Source of the DNA: an uncultured Bacteroidales bacterium
GTDB lineage: Bacteria > Bacteroidota > Bacteroidia > Bacteroidales > UBA932
NCBI GenBank assembly: GCA_947306365.1
Contig: CAMZGD010000001.1
Location: 183,598 to 247,597 of the forward strand
Length of the DNA: 64,000 nucleotides
Reading direction: 5' to 3'
Program-made: the position numbers and the translations under genes
The notes under the pieces: model-generated
What the model saw: only the letters and a program-made list of their open reading frames with translations
Database searches by the model: none
Told to the model about the DNA's origin: nothing
Part shown: positions 43,218 to 51,823 of the stretch, one piece after another
How the letters are laid out: every line of letters begins with the position of its first letter
How positions within the stretch are numbered: position 1 is the first letter of the stretch

Positions 43218-44882
43218 ATGAATTTCTATTCCGATAACGAGAGTCTGTCTTTCTATCTCCGTCATCCCGAGATGGAAAAGGTCGTTGCCGTAAAGGAAAA
43301 AGACTTTTCCGAGGCCGGCCGGCATCCCGAAGCGCCCGCTTCCGCCGAAGAAGCCGTGAAGCAGTATGACCTGATCATGAACCTGCTCGGTGAAATCGCA
43401 GGAGACGTCATCGCGCCCAACGCCGAAGCGGTGGACCACGAGGGTCCGACGCTCGAAGGCGGCCGTGTCCGCTATGCGCCCGGCACCCGCCGGAACCTCG
43501 ACGTGCTGATCCAGTCGGGCCTCTACGGCGTGTCGCTGGACCGCAGGTACAACGGACTCAACCTGCCGCGTGCCGTCGTGGTCATGATGGCCGAGATGAT
43601 TGCCCGCGCCGACGTGGGTTTCGCCACCATCTGGGGCCTGACCGACTGTGCCGACACCATCCAGGAATTCGGCAGCGATGCACTGAAAGACAAGTATCTG
43701 CCCCGTATCTGCCAGGGTGCGACCTGTTCGATGGACCTTACCGAACCGGACGCCGGCAGCGACCTGCAGTCTGTCCGTCTCAAGGCTACGTACGACGAGG
43801 CGGCCGGATGCTGGCGCCTGAACGGGGTGAAGCGCTTCATCACCAACGGCGATGCGGACCTGCACCTGGTGCTTGCCCGCAGCGAGGAGGGATCGAACGA
43901 CGGCCGCGGCCTTTCGTATTTCGTGTTCGACCGCGCGGACGGCGGCATGGTGGTGCGCCGTATCGAGAACAAGATGGGCATCAAGGGTTCGCCGACCGCC
44001 GAGCTGCAGTTCACCAATGCGCCCTGCCAGATCGTGGGTGAGCGTCGTCTGGGCCTGATCAAATACGTGATGTCGCTGATGAACGGCGCCCGCCTGGGTG
44101 TCGGCGCCCAGTCCATCGGACTGTGCGAAGCCGCCTGCCGCGAGGCCGAGGCCTATGCCGCCGCACGCGAGCAGTTCGGCCATCCTATCAACCAGTTCGT
44201 CGCCGTGCGCGACATCCTCGACCGGATGCGCGCCCGCACCGACGGGGCCCGCAGCCTGCTGTACGAGACGGCCCGCTACGTCGACCTGGCCGCATCGTCG
44301 CGTCCCGCTTCCCGCGTGGCTGACATCCTGACCCCGCTCGTGAAGCTGAACGCCAGTGAGTTCGCCAACCGCAACGCCTACGACTGCATCCAGGTGCACG
44401 GCGGCAGCGGCTTCATGAAGGAATACGCCTGCGAACGCCTGTACCGCGACGCCCGCATCCTCTCCATCTACGAGGGTACGAGCCAGCTCCAGGTCGTTGC
44501 CGCAATGAAAGGTATCGCCAGCGGCGCCTATCTCAAGCAGATTGAAAGCTATGAGGCACGTGTGGCAGAAGCGCTGGCTGCCGATTTCGGAATCGTTTCC
44601 GGTGCGCCTGTTTCCGAACTGAAGCACTGCCTGGACGTGCTCCGCAAGGCAACCGCCGCGTACGGCCGTTTCTACGAGACAGCCGCTGTCGAAGGCACTT
44701 CGAGCGAACGCTTCGAGCACAGCACCCGTGCGTTGACCGACGTCCTGGGCAACATCATCATGGGTTACCTCCTGCTGCTCGACAGCCTGCGCGATGCACG
44801 CTTCCTGAAGTCCTGCAAGTACTTCGTCAAGGAAAGCATCGGCCAGGTCAGCCGCCACATCGCCGCGCTGGAAAATTGCTGA
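43218..44882 (+). CDS. acyl-CoA dehydrogenase-family flavoprotein with C-terminal extension
   Basis: Encodes 554 residues, about 170 more than classical acyl-CoA dehydrogenases. The core has SMDLTEPDAGSDLQSV (FAD site, about 171-186), EQFGHPINQF, and the catalytic base E419 in IYEGTSQLQ. The extra C-terminal part (about 440-554) is helical. Such long forms are common in Bacteroidota. It normally takes electrons from acyl-CoA and gives them to ETF. Here it closes a fab-etf operon, so reduction of an enoyl thioester, the reverse reaction, is possible. Confidence 0.92.
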   Translation: MNFYSDNESLSFYLRHPEMEKVVAVKEKDFSEAGRHPEAPASAEEAVKQYDLIMNLLGEIAGDVIAPNAEAVDHEGPTLEGGRVRYAPGTRRNLDVLIQSGLYGVSLDRRYNGLNLPRAVVVMMAEMIARADVGFATIWGLTDCADTIQEFGSDALKDKYLPRICQGATCSMDLTEPDAGSDLQSVRLKATYDEAAGCWRLNGVKRFITNGDADLHLVLARSEEGSNDGRGLSYFVFDRADGGMVVRRIENKMGIKGSPTAELQFTNAPCQIVGERRLGLIKYVMSLMNGARLGVGAQSIGLCEAACREAEAYAAAREQFGHPINQFVAVRDILDRMRARTDGARSLLYETARYVDLAASSRPASRVADILTPLVKLNASEFANRNAYDCIQVHGGSGFMKEYACERLYRDARILSIYEGTSQLQVVAAMKGIASGAYLKQIESYEARVAEALAADFGIVSGAPVSELKHCLDVLRKATAAYGRFYETAAVEGTSSERFEHSTRALTDVLGNIIMGYLLLLDSLRDARFLKSCKYFVKESIGQVSRHIAALENC

Positions 44883-44952
44883 TCGCCATCCCGGGCTTAC
44901 GTTGTCAAGCATCGCGCTGTAACGGAAACGCATAAATGACAATTACTTACGA

Positions 44953-44986
44953 AAACACGCCCCCTTCTTTCCGAGGGGGTGTGTTT
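44953..44986 (+). terminator. terminator of the fab-etf-acyl-CoA dehydrogenase operon
   Basis: A 12-bp stem (AAACACGCCCCC / GGGGGTGTGTTT, one G-U pair) 70 nt beyond the last stop. No clear T-run follows except the arm's own TTT. Confidence 0.65.
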
Positions 44987-45044
44987 GCATAATCGATTGA
45001 GTATCAGCTGTGTCCGTTTCAGCGCACGTGTGGCGAAAAAAAAG

Positions 45045-45052
45045 TATATTTG
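45045..45052 (+). promoter_or_regulatory. -7 element of the glutamine synthetase gene
   Basis: TATATTTG lies 20 nt before the start codon at 45073. No TTTG is found at the usual -33 distance. Confidence 0.5.
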
Positions 45053-45072
45053 CAACTTAATCGCAGAGCCCT

Positions 45073-47253
45073 ATGAGCATAGACCGTCTTGAGCTGGTGC
45101 GGGCGTCGTTCGGAAAGAAGGCGCCGGCCGTTGAGATCCCCGGGAAGAAAACCTCCGAATATTTCGGTGAACGCGTGTTTGACCGCGCCAAGATGCGCAA
45201 GTATCTGGATGCGGATACGCTCCAGGCCTTGCTGGAATGCATCGACAAGGGACATCCGCTCGACCGGGCTACGGCCGACGGCGTGGCCTGCGGCATGAAG
45301 GAGTGGGCCCTTGAAAACCACGTGACGCACGTCACCCACTGGTTCCAGCCGCTGACCGAGGGGACGGCGGAGAAGCACGATTCGCTCATCGACCTGGACG
45401 GTCACGGGGGTGTCATCGAGACCTTCGACGGAAAGGCGCTCGCCCAGCAGGAACCGGACGCTTCGTCGTTCCCCAACGGCGGCATCCGCGCCACGTTCGA
45501 AGCTCGCGGTTACACGGCCTGGGATCCGACCTCTCCCGTCTTCATCCAGGAAGACACGCTCTGCATCCCTACGGTCTTCTTTGCCTATACGGGGGAAGCC
45601 CTCGACTACAAGACACCGCTCAAGCGCTCCATCCAGGCCGTTTCCGATGCGGCCCTGCCCATCTGCCGCCTGTTCGATCCCGCGGTAAACAAGGTGAACT
45701 GCTATCTGGGCTGGGAGCAGGAGTATTTCCTGGTGGACGAGGACCTCTATGCCGCCCGGCCCGACCTGATGATCACCGGCCGGACGCTGATGGGCCACAT
45801 GTCTTCGAAGAACCAGCAGCTGGGCGACCATTATTTCGGCGCCATTCCTGCCCGGGTGGCGGCTTTCATGCGGGAATTGGAAGTGGAGTCGCTGCGGCTG
45901 GGCATCCCGCTCAAGACCCGGCACAACGAGGTGGCGCCCAATCAGTTCGAGATGGCGCCGATCTACGGTGACGCCAATCTGTCGAACGACCAGAACCAGC
46001 TGGTGATGAACCTGATGCACGGCATTGCCCGCAAGCACGGCTTCGTGGTGCTGCTGCACGAGAAACCCTTCGCAGGCGTGAACGGTTCGGGCAAGCACTG
46101 CAACTGGTCGCTGGGTACCGATACGGGCCGCCCGCTGATGGCTCCGGGAAAGGACGCCCAGGGCAATCTCCTGTTCCTGACGTTCTTCGTCAATGTGCTG
46201 ATGGCTGTCCAGCGGCACAATGACGTGCTGAAGGCTTCGATCGCCAGCGCGACCAACGCGCACCGTCTGGGCGGCCACGAGGCGCCGCCGGCCATCATCT
46301 CCGCCTTCCTGGGCCGGACCATGACGGCCGTGCTGCGCAAGATCCTCGAAGTGCCTTCCGACACGCCCATCGAGATCGCCGGCCGCCGGGAACGCAGCGT
46401 GGGACTGATCGAAATCCCCGAAATCTTCGTGGACAACACCGACCGCAACCGCACCTCTCCCTTCGCGTTTACCGGCAACCGCTTCGAATTCCGCGCCGTC
46501 GGCGCCAGCGCCAATTGCGCCGGGGCGCTTGCCACCCTCAACGCTGCCGTAGCCGAACAGCTGCTCGACTTCAAGCGGTCGCTCGACGGCGCGCTTGACG
46601 CCGGGAAACCGCTGCAGGTGGCCGTGATGGACACGCTCAAACCCATCATCGCCCGGATCATCGACGTGGTCTGCTTCGACGGGAACGGCTATTCCCTGGC
46701 GTGGCAGCAGGAGGCCGTCCGACGCGGACTCGACATGGAAACCTGCGTCCCCGTGATGTTCAAGGCCTTTACCACGCCCGAATCCGTGGCCATGTTTACC
46801 CGCACGGGCGTCTATACCGAGAAGGAACTGGGGGCCCGCAACGAAGTGAAATGGGATATCTACACCAAGAAGGTGCAGATCGAGAGCCGCGTGATGGTCC
46901 GGATGGCCGTCAACCACATCATCCCGGTCGCCGTGCAGTACAAGACGCGGTTGCTCAAGGAACTGTCCTTGCATCAGCAGGTACTGGGCACGCTGGATGC
47001 CTGTCGCACGGAGCTGGAACTGGTGGAACGCATCGGCAGTCTTGTCCAGGAGATCAGCGACCGGGCCGAGGCGATGCGCCTGGCGCGCAAGCGGGCCAAC
47101 ACCATCGAGGATGAATACGCCCGCGCCGTCGCTTACCACGCCATCGCCCAGGACATCGAAGTGCTCCGCCACCCCATCGACAAGCTCGAGGAACTTGTGG
47201 ACAATCAGCTCTGGCCGTTGCCGAAATATCGGGAACTGCTGTTCATCAGCTGA
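45073..47253 (+). CDS. glnN: glutamine synthetase type III
   Basis: Encodes 726 residues, the size of GSIII (GlnN) and far longer than type I. The N-terminal GSIII domain includes the segment THVTHWFQPLTEG. The catalytic part shows NCYLGWEQEYFLVDE, KTRHNEVAPNQFEMAP, GVNGSGKHCNWSLG and NRTSPFAFTGNRFEFRAVG. The enzyme makes glutamine from glutamate and ammonia with ATP. It has its own promoter and is alone on its unit, apart from yraN 46 nt later, which seems to have a separate promoter. Confidence 0.97.
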   Translation: MSIDRLELVRASFGKKAPAVEIPGKKTSEYFGERVFDRAKMRKYLDADTLQALLECIDKGHPLDRATADGVACGMKEWALENHVTHVTHWFQPLTEGTAEKHDSLIDLDGHGGVIETFDGKALAQQEPDASSFPNGGIRATFEARGYTAWDPTSPVFIQEDTLCIPTVFFAYTGEALDYKTPLKRSIQAVSDAALPICRLFDPAVNKVNCYLGWEQEYFLVDEDLYAARPDLMITGRTLMGHMSSKNQQLGDHYFGAIPARVAAFMRELEVESLRLGIPLKTRHNEVAPNQFEMAPIYGDANLSNDQNQLVMNLMHGIARKHGFVVLLHEKPFAGVNGSGKHCNWSLGTDTGRPLMAPGKDAQGNLLFLTFFVNVLMAVQRHNDVLKASIASATNAHRLGGHEAPPAIISAFLGRTMTAVLRKILEVPSDTPIEIAGRRERSVGLIEIPEIFVDNTDRNRTSPFAFTGNRFEFRAVGASANCAGALATLNAAVAEQLLDFKRSLDGALDAGKPLQVAVMDTLKPIIARIIDVVCFDGNGYSLAWQQEAVRRGLDMETCVPVMFKAFTTPESVAMFTRTGVYTEKELGARNEVKWDIYTKKVQIESRVMVRMAVNHIIPVAVQYKTRLLKELSLHQQVLGTLDACRTELELVERIGSLVQEISDRAEAMRLARKRANTIEDEYARAVAYHAIAQDIEVLRHPIDKLEELVDNQLWPLPKYRELLFIS

Positions 47254-47262
47254 TTTTTTTCT

Positions 47263-47270
47263 TATCTTTG
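47263..47270 (+). promoter_or_regulatory. -7 element of the yraN-manC-arcA unit
   Basis: TATCTTTG lies 29 nt before the proposed TTG start at 47300 and just after the glutamine synthetase stop. Confidence 0.5.
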
Positions 47271-47299
47271 TAAATTTAGAACAAGCAAAGTCGAGTGAT

Positions 47300-47668
47300 T
47301 TGAAAAAGGGCGAGACGGGAAGAAGGGGAGAGGAGATTGCGCTGGCCTGGCTTTCGGACCGCGGCTTCCGGCTGCTTGACCGGAACTGGCGGTCCGGGCA
47401 CAAGGAACTGGACCTGGTGATGGAGCGTGCGGACCGTGTGCACGTGGTGGAAGTCAAGACCCTGACGCCGCCGCTGCAGATCCGGCCTTCGGAGAAGGTG
47501 GATGCCGCCAAGCAGGCACGGATGGTATCGGCCGCCCGACATTACATCGCCGCGCAACACGTGGAGAAGGAGGTGCAGTTCGATGTGGTTTCCGTCGTGC
47601 TCGACGGCGCCCGGAGCGAGGTGGAATACATTCCCGAGGCCTTTTTCCCGATTTGGAAGCGAAACTGA
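47300..47668 (+). CDS. yraN: YraN/UPF0102-family protein
   Basis: Encodes about 122 residues. The conserved nuclease-like motifs are GRRGEEIALAWL (about 7-18), KELDLVMERADRVHVVEVK (Asp and Glu-x-Lys of a restriction-endonuclease-like fold) and the tail IPEAF. The function of UPF0102 is unproven, though a role in DNA processing is suspected. No ATG is suitably placed. A TTG at 47300 gives the normal N-terminus and fits the promoter at 47263. manC starts 15 nt after the stop. Confidence 0.85.
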   Translation: MKKGETGRRGEEIALAWLSDRGFRLLDRNWRSGHKELDLVMERADRVHVVEVKTLTPPLQIRPSEKVDAAKQARMVSAARHYIAAQHVEKEVQFDVVSVVLDGARSEVEYIPEAFFPIWKRN

Positions 47669-47683
47669 CAGACACACGAGCAT

Positions 47684-48781
47684 ATGAACCATAACCATTA
47701 TTGCATCATCATGGCGGGCGGCATCGGCAGCCGGTTCTGGCCGGTCAGCCGCCAGTCGCTGCCGAAGCAGTTCATCGACATCCTGGGTGTCGGCCGGACT
47801 TTCCTGCAGATGACATTCGACCGGTATGCGCAGATCGTTCCCGTGGAGAACATCCTGGTCGTGACCGCGGAACGCTATGCCGGGCTTGTCCGGGAGCAGA
47901 TCCCGCAGATTCCGCAGGAGAACATCCTGCCGGAACCCTACAAGCGCAACACGGCGCCCTGCGTGGCCTATGCCACCTACAAGCTGTACAAGAAGAATCC
48001 CGACGCCACGGTGGTCGTGGCGCCGTCCGACCACCTGATCATCGGGGAAGAATCGTTCCGCGACACCATCCGCACCGCGCTCAGGCATGCGGAGCACAGC
48101 GACAACCTCTTCACCATCGGCATCGACCCCACGCGCCCGGAGACCAACTATGGTTACATCCAGGTCAACAAGGCGGTAAGCCTGCGTGTGGGCAAGCACG
48201 ATTCCTTCCAGGTCAAGACCTTCACCGAGAAACCCAACGCCGACCTGGCCCGGGTTTTCCTCGAGACGGGCGAATTCTTCTGGAACTCCGGCATGTTCAT
48301 CTGGAACCTGAAGGCCATCAAGGCGGAGATGGAACGCTGCCTCCCCGAGGTGACCACCCTGTTCCGGGGCGGCGAGGACGTTTATTACACGCCGGCGGAG
48401 AAAGATTTCGTGCGGCGCGTGTACGAGGACTGCCCAGCCATCTCGATCGATTACGGCGTGATGGAGAAGACGCAGAAAGCGTGGGTGTTCCTGTCCGACT
48501 TCGGCTGGAGCGACCTCGGGACCTGGGATTCCGTCTATGAACGCGCGGGCAAGGACGCGGCCGGGAACGTGGTCCGCGGCGGCGTGCCGATGGTCGACGA
48601 CGTGAAGAATTCGGTGGTCCTGTGCCGGGATCCCCAGAAACTGGTGGTCGCGCGCGGCGTGGAGAACCTGCTGGTGATCGACATGGCCGACGTGCTGCTG
48701 GTGTGCCATCGCGACGACAAGACCGTCAAGGACATCGTCACGGACTTGACGATGAAGGACAAAATCGACAGATATCTGTAA
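47684..48781 (+). CDS. manC: mannose-1-phosphate guanylyltransferase
   Basis: Encodes 365 residues, the single-domain form without a phosphomannose isomerase part. The nucleotidyltransferase signature is MAGGIGSRFWPVSRQSLPKQF (about 9-29). Further motifs are EPYKRNTAPC, VAPSDHLI and FTEKPNADLA. It makes GDP-mannose, the precursor for GDP-fucose and for mannose in surface polysaccharides. It lies between yraN and arginine deiminase in a run of close plus-strand genes that do not share an obvious pathway. Confidence 0.94.
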   Translation: MNHNHYCIIMAGGIGSRFWPVSRQSLPKQFIDILGVGRTFLQMTFDRYAQIVPVENILVVTAERYAGLVREQIPQIPQENILPEPYKRNTAPCVAYATYKLYKKNPDATVVVAPSDHLIIGEESFRDTIRTALRHAEHSDNLFTIGIDPTRPETNYGYIQVNKAVSLRVGKHDSFQVKTFTEKPNADLARVFLETGEFFWNSGMFIWNLKAIKAEMERCLPEVTTLFRGGEDVYYTPAEKDFVRRVYEDCPAISIDYGVMEKTQKAWVFLSDFGWSDLGTWDSVYERAGKDAAGNVVRGGVPMVDDVKNSVVLCRDPQKLVVARGVENLLVIDMADVLLVCHRDDKTVKDIVTDLTMKDKIDRYL

Positions 48782-48783
48782 CC

Positions 48784-50067
48784 ATGCGAAATACGACAAA
48801 GAATGCCCGGTTGAAGATCGATGTCCGGTCTGAAATCGGAACCCTGAATGCGGTGCTGCTCCACACACCGGGTCCGGAAGTGGAGAACATGACCCCGCGG
48901 ATGGCGCAGCGGGCGCTCTACAGCGATATCCTGAACCTGGCCATCGCCCGGAAAGAATACGAACAGATCGAAGGCGTCCTGTCGAAGGTCGCCCGTACCT
49001 ACCAGGTCCGCGACCTGCTGGCGCGGGTGCTCGACAATCCGGCGGCCCGGCAGGAACTCGTCACGAAAGTCTGCATCGCCGAACAGGCGGGCGGCTGTTA
49101 CGACACGTTGATGGCGATGACCACGCCGCAGCTGGTCAAGGCCCTGATCGAGGGGCTTCCGGCCCGGATCGACACGCTCACGGCCTTTCTGAACGAAGAC
49201 TACTATTCGCTCTTCCCGCTCTACAATTTCTACTTCACCCGCGATTCCTCGGTGACGATCGGCGGCAATGCCCTGATCTGCCGGATGGCCAACCAGGTCC
49301 GTGCCCGCGAGGCGATGATCATGGACGCCGTCTACCGAAACAGCGGGGCGTTCGAGTGCGGCACGATCGACCTGCAGAACGACGTGCCGGCCCGCGGCCA
49401 GCTCTTCATCGAAGGCGGCGACGTGCTCGTGGCACGCGACGACATCCTGGTCATCGGCAACGGAATGCGCACCAGTCCGGCAGGCATCGACGCCCTGGCC
49501 CGGCATCTGTGCGAACTCTGTCCGGAAGGGAAGAAGCACATCCTCGTGCAGCAGCTTCCCGCTTCGCCGGAATCGTTCATCCACCTCGATATGGTCTTCA
49601 CGCTGCTCGACCGCGACACGTGCATGGTCTTCGAGCCGCTGATCCTGCGCGACCGTTCCTACCGGACGGTCCACATCACGCTGGAGAATGGTCGTGTGAG
49701 CCGTATACGCGGCGTGGCCGGCCTCCTGCCTGCGCTGCGCAGCCTGGGCATGGACCTGGAACCCGTGAGCTGCGGCGGATCGTCCGACAGCTGGGTGCAG
49801 GAGCGCGAGCAGTGGCACAGCGGTTCCAATATGTTCGCCTTCGCGCCGGGCAAGGTGCTCTGCTATGCCCGCAACGAGACCACCCTGCACGAGATGGACA
49901 AGCACGGCTTTGCGGTGCTGGCTGCCCGCGACGTGATCGCCGGCAAGAAGCGTCTGGACGACTACGCCAAGTGCTGCGTCACGATTCAGGGTTCGGAACT
50001 GCCGCGTGGTGGCGGCGGCGCCCGCTGCATGACGATGCCGCTTTCGCGAAAAGCCGTCGATTGGTAA
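48784..50067 (+). CDS. arcA: arginine deiminase
   Basis: Encodes 427 residues. The guanidino-modifying fold is shown by NFYFTRDSSVTIGG, FIEGGDVLVARDD, the histidine in FIHLDMVFTLLDRD and the catalytic C415 in GGGGARCMTMPL near the C-terminus. It converts arginine to citrulline and ammonia, giving ammonia for acid resistance or, with OTC and carbamate kinase, ATP. No arcB, arcC or antiporter gene is adjacent. The start is the ATG at 48784, 2 nt after the manC stop. Confidence 0.94.
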   Translation: MRNTTKNARLKIDVRSEIGTLNAVLLHTPGPEVENMTPRMAQRALYSDILNLAIARKEYEQIEGVLSKVARTYQVRDLLARVLDNPAARQELVTKVCIAEQAGGCYDTLMAMTTPQLVKALIEGLPARIDTLTAFLNEDYYSLFPLYNFYFTRDSSVTIGGNALICRMANQVRAREAMIMDAVYRNSGAFECGTIDLQNDVPARGQLFIEGGDVLVARDDILVIGNGMRTSPAGIDALARHLCELCPEGKKHILVQQLPASPESFIHLDMVFTLLDRDTCMVFEPLILRDRSYRTVHITLENGRVSRIRGVAGLLPALRSLGMDLEPVSCGGSSDSWVQEREQWHSGSNMFAFAPGKVLCYARNETTLHEMDKHGFAVLAARDVIAGKKRLDDYAKCCVTIQGSELPRGGGGARCMTMPLSRKAVDW

Positions 50068-50087
50068 GAACGGTAACGGAGATTTAT

Positions 50088-50095
50088 TATTTTTG
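50088..50095 (+). promoter_or_regulatory. -7 element of pheS
   Basis: TATTTTTG lies 22 nt before the pheS start at 50118. A TTGG at 50061-50064 is 23 nt upstream of it. Confidence 0.5.
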
Positions 50096-50117
50096 CGCAC
50101 GAAACAAACGAAGCGTT

Positions 50118-51155
<1,038 letters not shown>

Positions 51156-51181
51156 GCCGGGACATCTTTTTGTTAAAAAAA

Positions 51182-51222
51182 TTTGGGAGAACAAAAAAAG
51201 TTCTTACCTTTGCAGTCCCAAG
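51182..51222 (+). promoter_or_regulatory. tRNA-Gly promoter and leader
   Basis: TTTG (51182-51185), a 19-nt spacer and TACCTTTG (51205-51212) form a full Bacteroidota promoter. It is followed by the shared leader CAGTCCCAA ending 2 nt before the tRNA. Confidence 0.75.
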
Positions 51223-51320
<98 letters not shown>

Positions 51321-51350
51321 TTGCTGTTTTTGTTTTGAATAGACGCAGTC

Positions 51351-51366
51351 CTCGAACTTGCGACCC
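51351..51366 (-). repeat. inverted copy of the tRNA-Gly T-arm sequence
   Basis: CTCGAACTTGCGACCC is the reverse complement, with one mismatch in 16, of 51266-51281 in tRNA-Gly. It lies between the two copies of the direct repeat. Confidence 0.7.
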
Positions 51367-51445
51367 GCCCCCCGAGGGGGCAGCCGCTGCAGGCGGCGGG
51401 GGGTAACGCAAAGATCGCGAGTCTGCCCGTGCGAGCGCGGGCTCA

Positions 51446-51486
51446 AGTCTCGTTTTCCGCTCAAAACAAAGCAGCAGCCCTTGTGG
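51446..51486 (+). repeat. 41-bp exact direct repeat, copy 2 (tRNA 3'-half remnant)
   Basis: Repeats the tRNA-Gly 3' end, including acceptor strand TTTCCGC, without the 5' half of a tRNA. The bases just upstream (GCGGG) still pair with CTCGT as a T-stem, so it looks like the 3' half of a decayed tRNA. The following GCTGCCGTTTTGCTTTG pairs with the copied terminator arm. Confidence 0.85.
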
Positions 51487-51540
51487 CTGCCGTTTTGCTT
51501 TGAAGAGGCCCCGTCCGAGCGACCCCGAAAGCTTTCCGTC

Positions 51541-51618
51541 CAGAAAATGCCGGTTGTTTTTGGATAGATTGGTCAAATTGATGCTTCTGTTCAGAAGATA
51601 CCGGTAGTTTCTGGATGG
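51541..51618. repeat. two imperfect 27-nt direct repeats
   Basis: 51541-51567 and 51592-51618 both read CAGAA.AT.CCGGT.GTTT.TGGAT.G, with 51 nt between start points. They lie in the non-coding gap. Confidence 0.75.
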
Positions 51619-51677
51619 CAGGTGTAATTCGTATGGTTCGTGACGCCATCTGCGGTTGCTGCTGCTCCCGCATTGTT

Positions 51678-51713
51678 GCGACACAGCCATGAGCGCCGTC
51701 TTGGCTGTGTCGC
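51678..51713. repeat. inverted repeat with GCGACACAGCCA arms
   Basis: Perfect 12-bp arms (51678-51689 and 51702-51713) with a 12-nt loop. It shares the core GCGACACAGC with the next inverted repeat. Confidence 0.9.
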
Positions 51714-51746
51714 CGCTTGTTTTCAGCCGAAAAGAAGCAAGAAGCA

Positions 51747-51788
51747 GTCGCGACACAGCTGAGATGGATGAAACAGCTGTGTCGCGAC
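51747..51788. repeat. inverted repeat with 15-bp arms
   Basis: Perfect arms GTCGCGACACAGCTG (51747-51761) and CAGCTGTGTCGCGAC (51774-51788) with a 12-nt loop, 36 nt before the 3' end of the minus-strand lipoprotein gene. It could act as a terminator for that gene, although no T-run follows. Confidence 0.9.
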
Positions 51789-51823
51789 AACGAAATGAAA
51801 TCAAGCCTGTCTTCGGGATGGGC

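Noticed and set aside
41372..44882. The etf-acyl-CoA dehydrogenase genes as a butyrate pathway
   Set aside because: No thiolase, 3-hydroxybutyryl-CoA dehydrogenase, crotonase or butyryl-CoA transferase is nearby, and the linkage is to fab genes.
45019..47511. An open frame of about 830 codons opposite glutamine synthetase III
   Set aside because: Antisense mirror of a conserved gene; no start signal and no recognisable motif.
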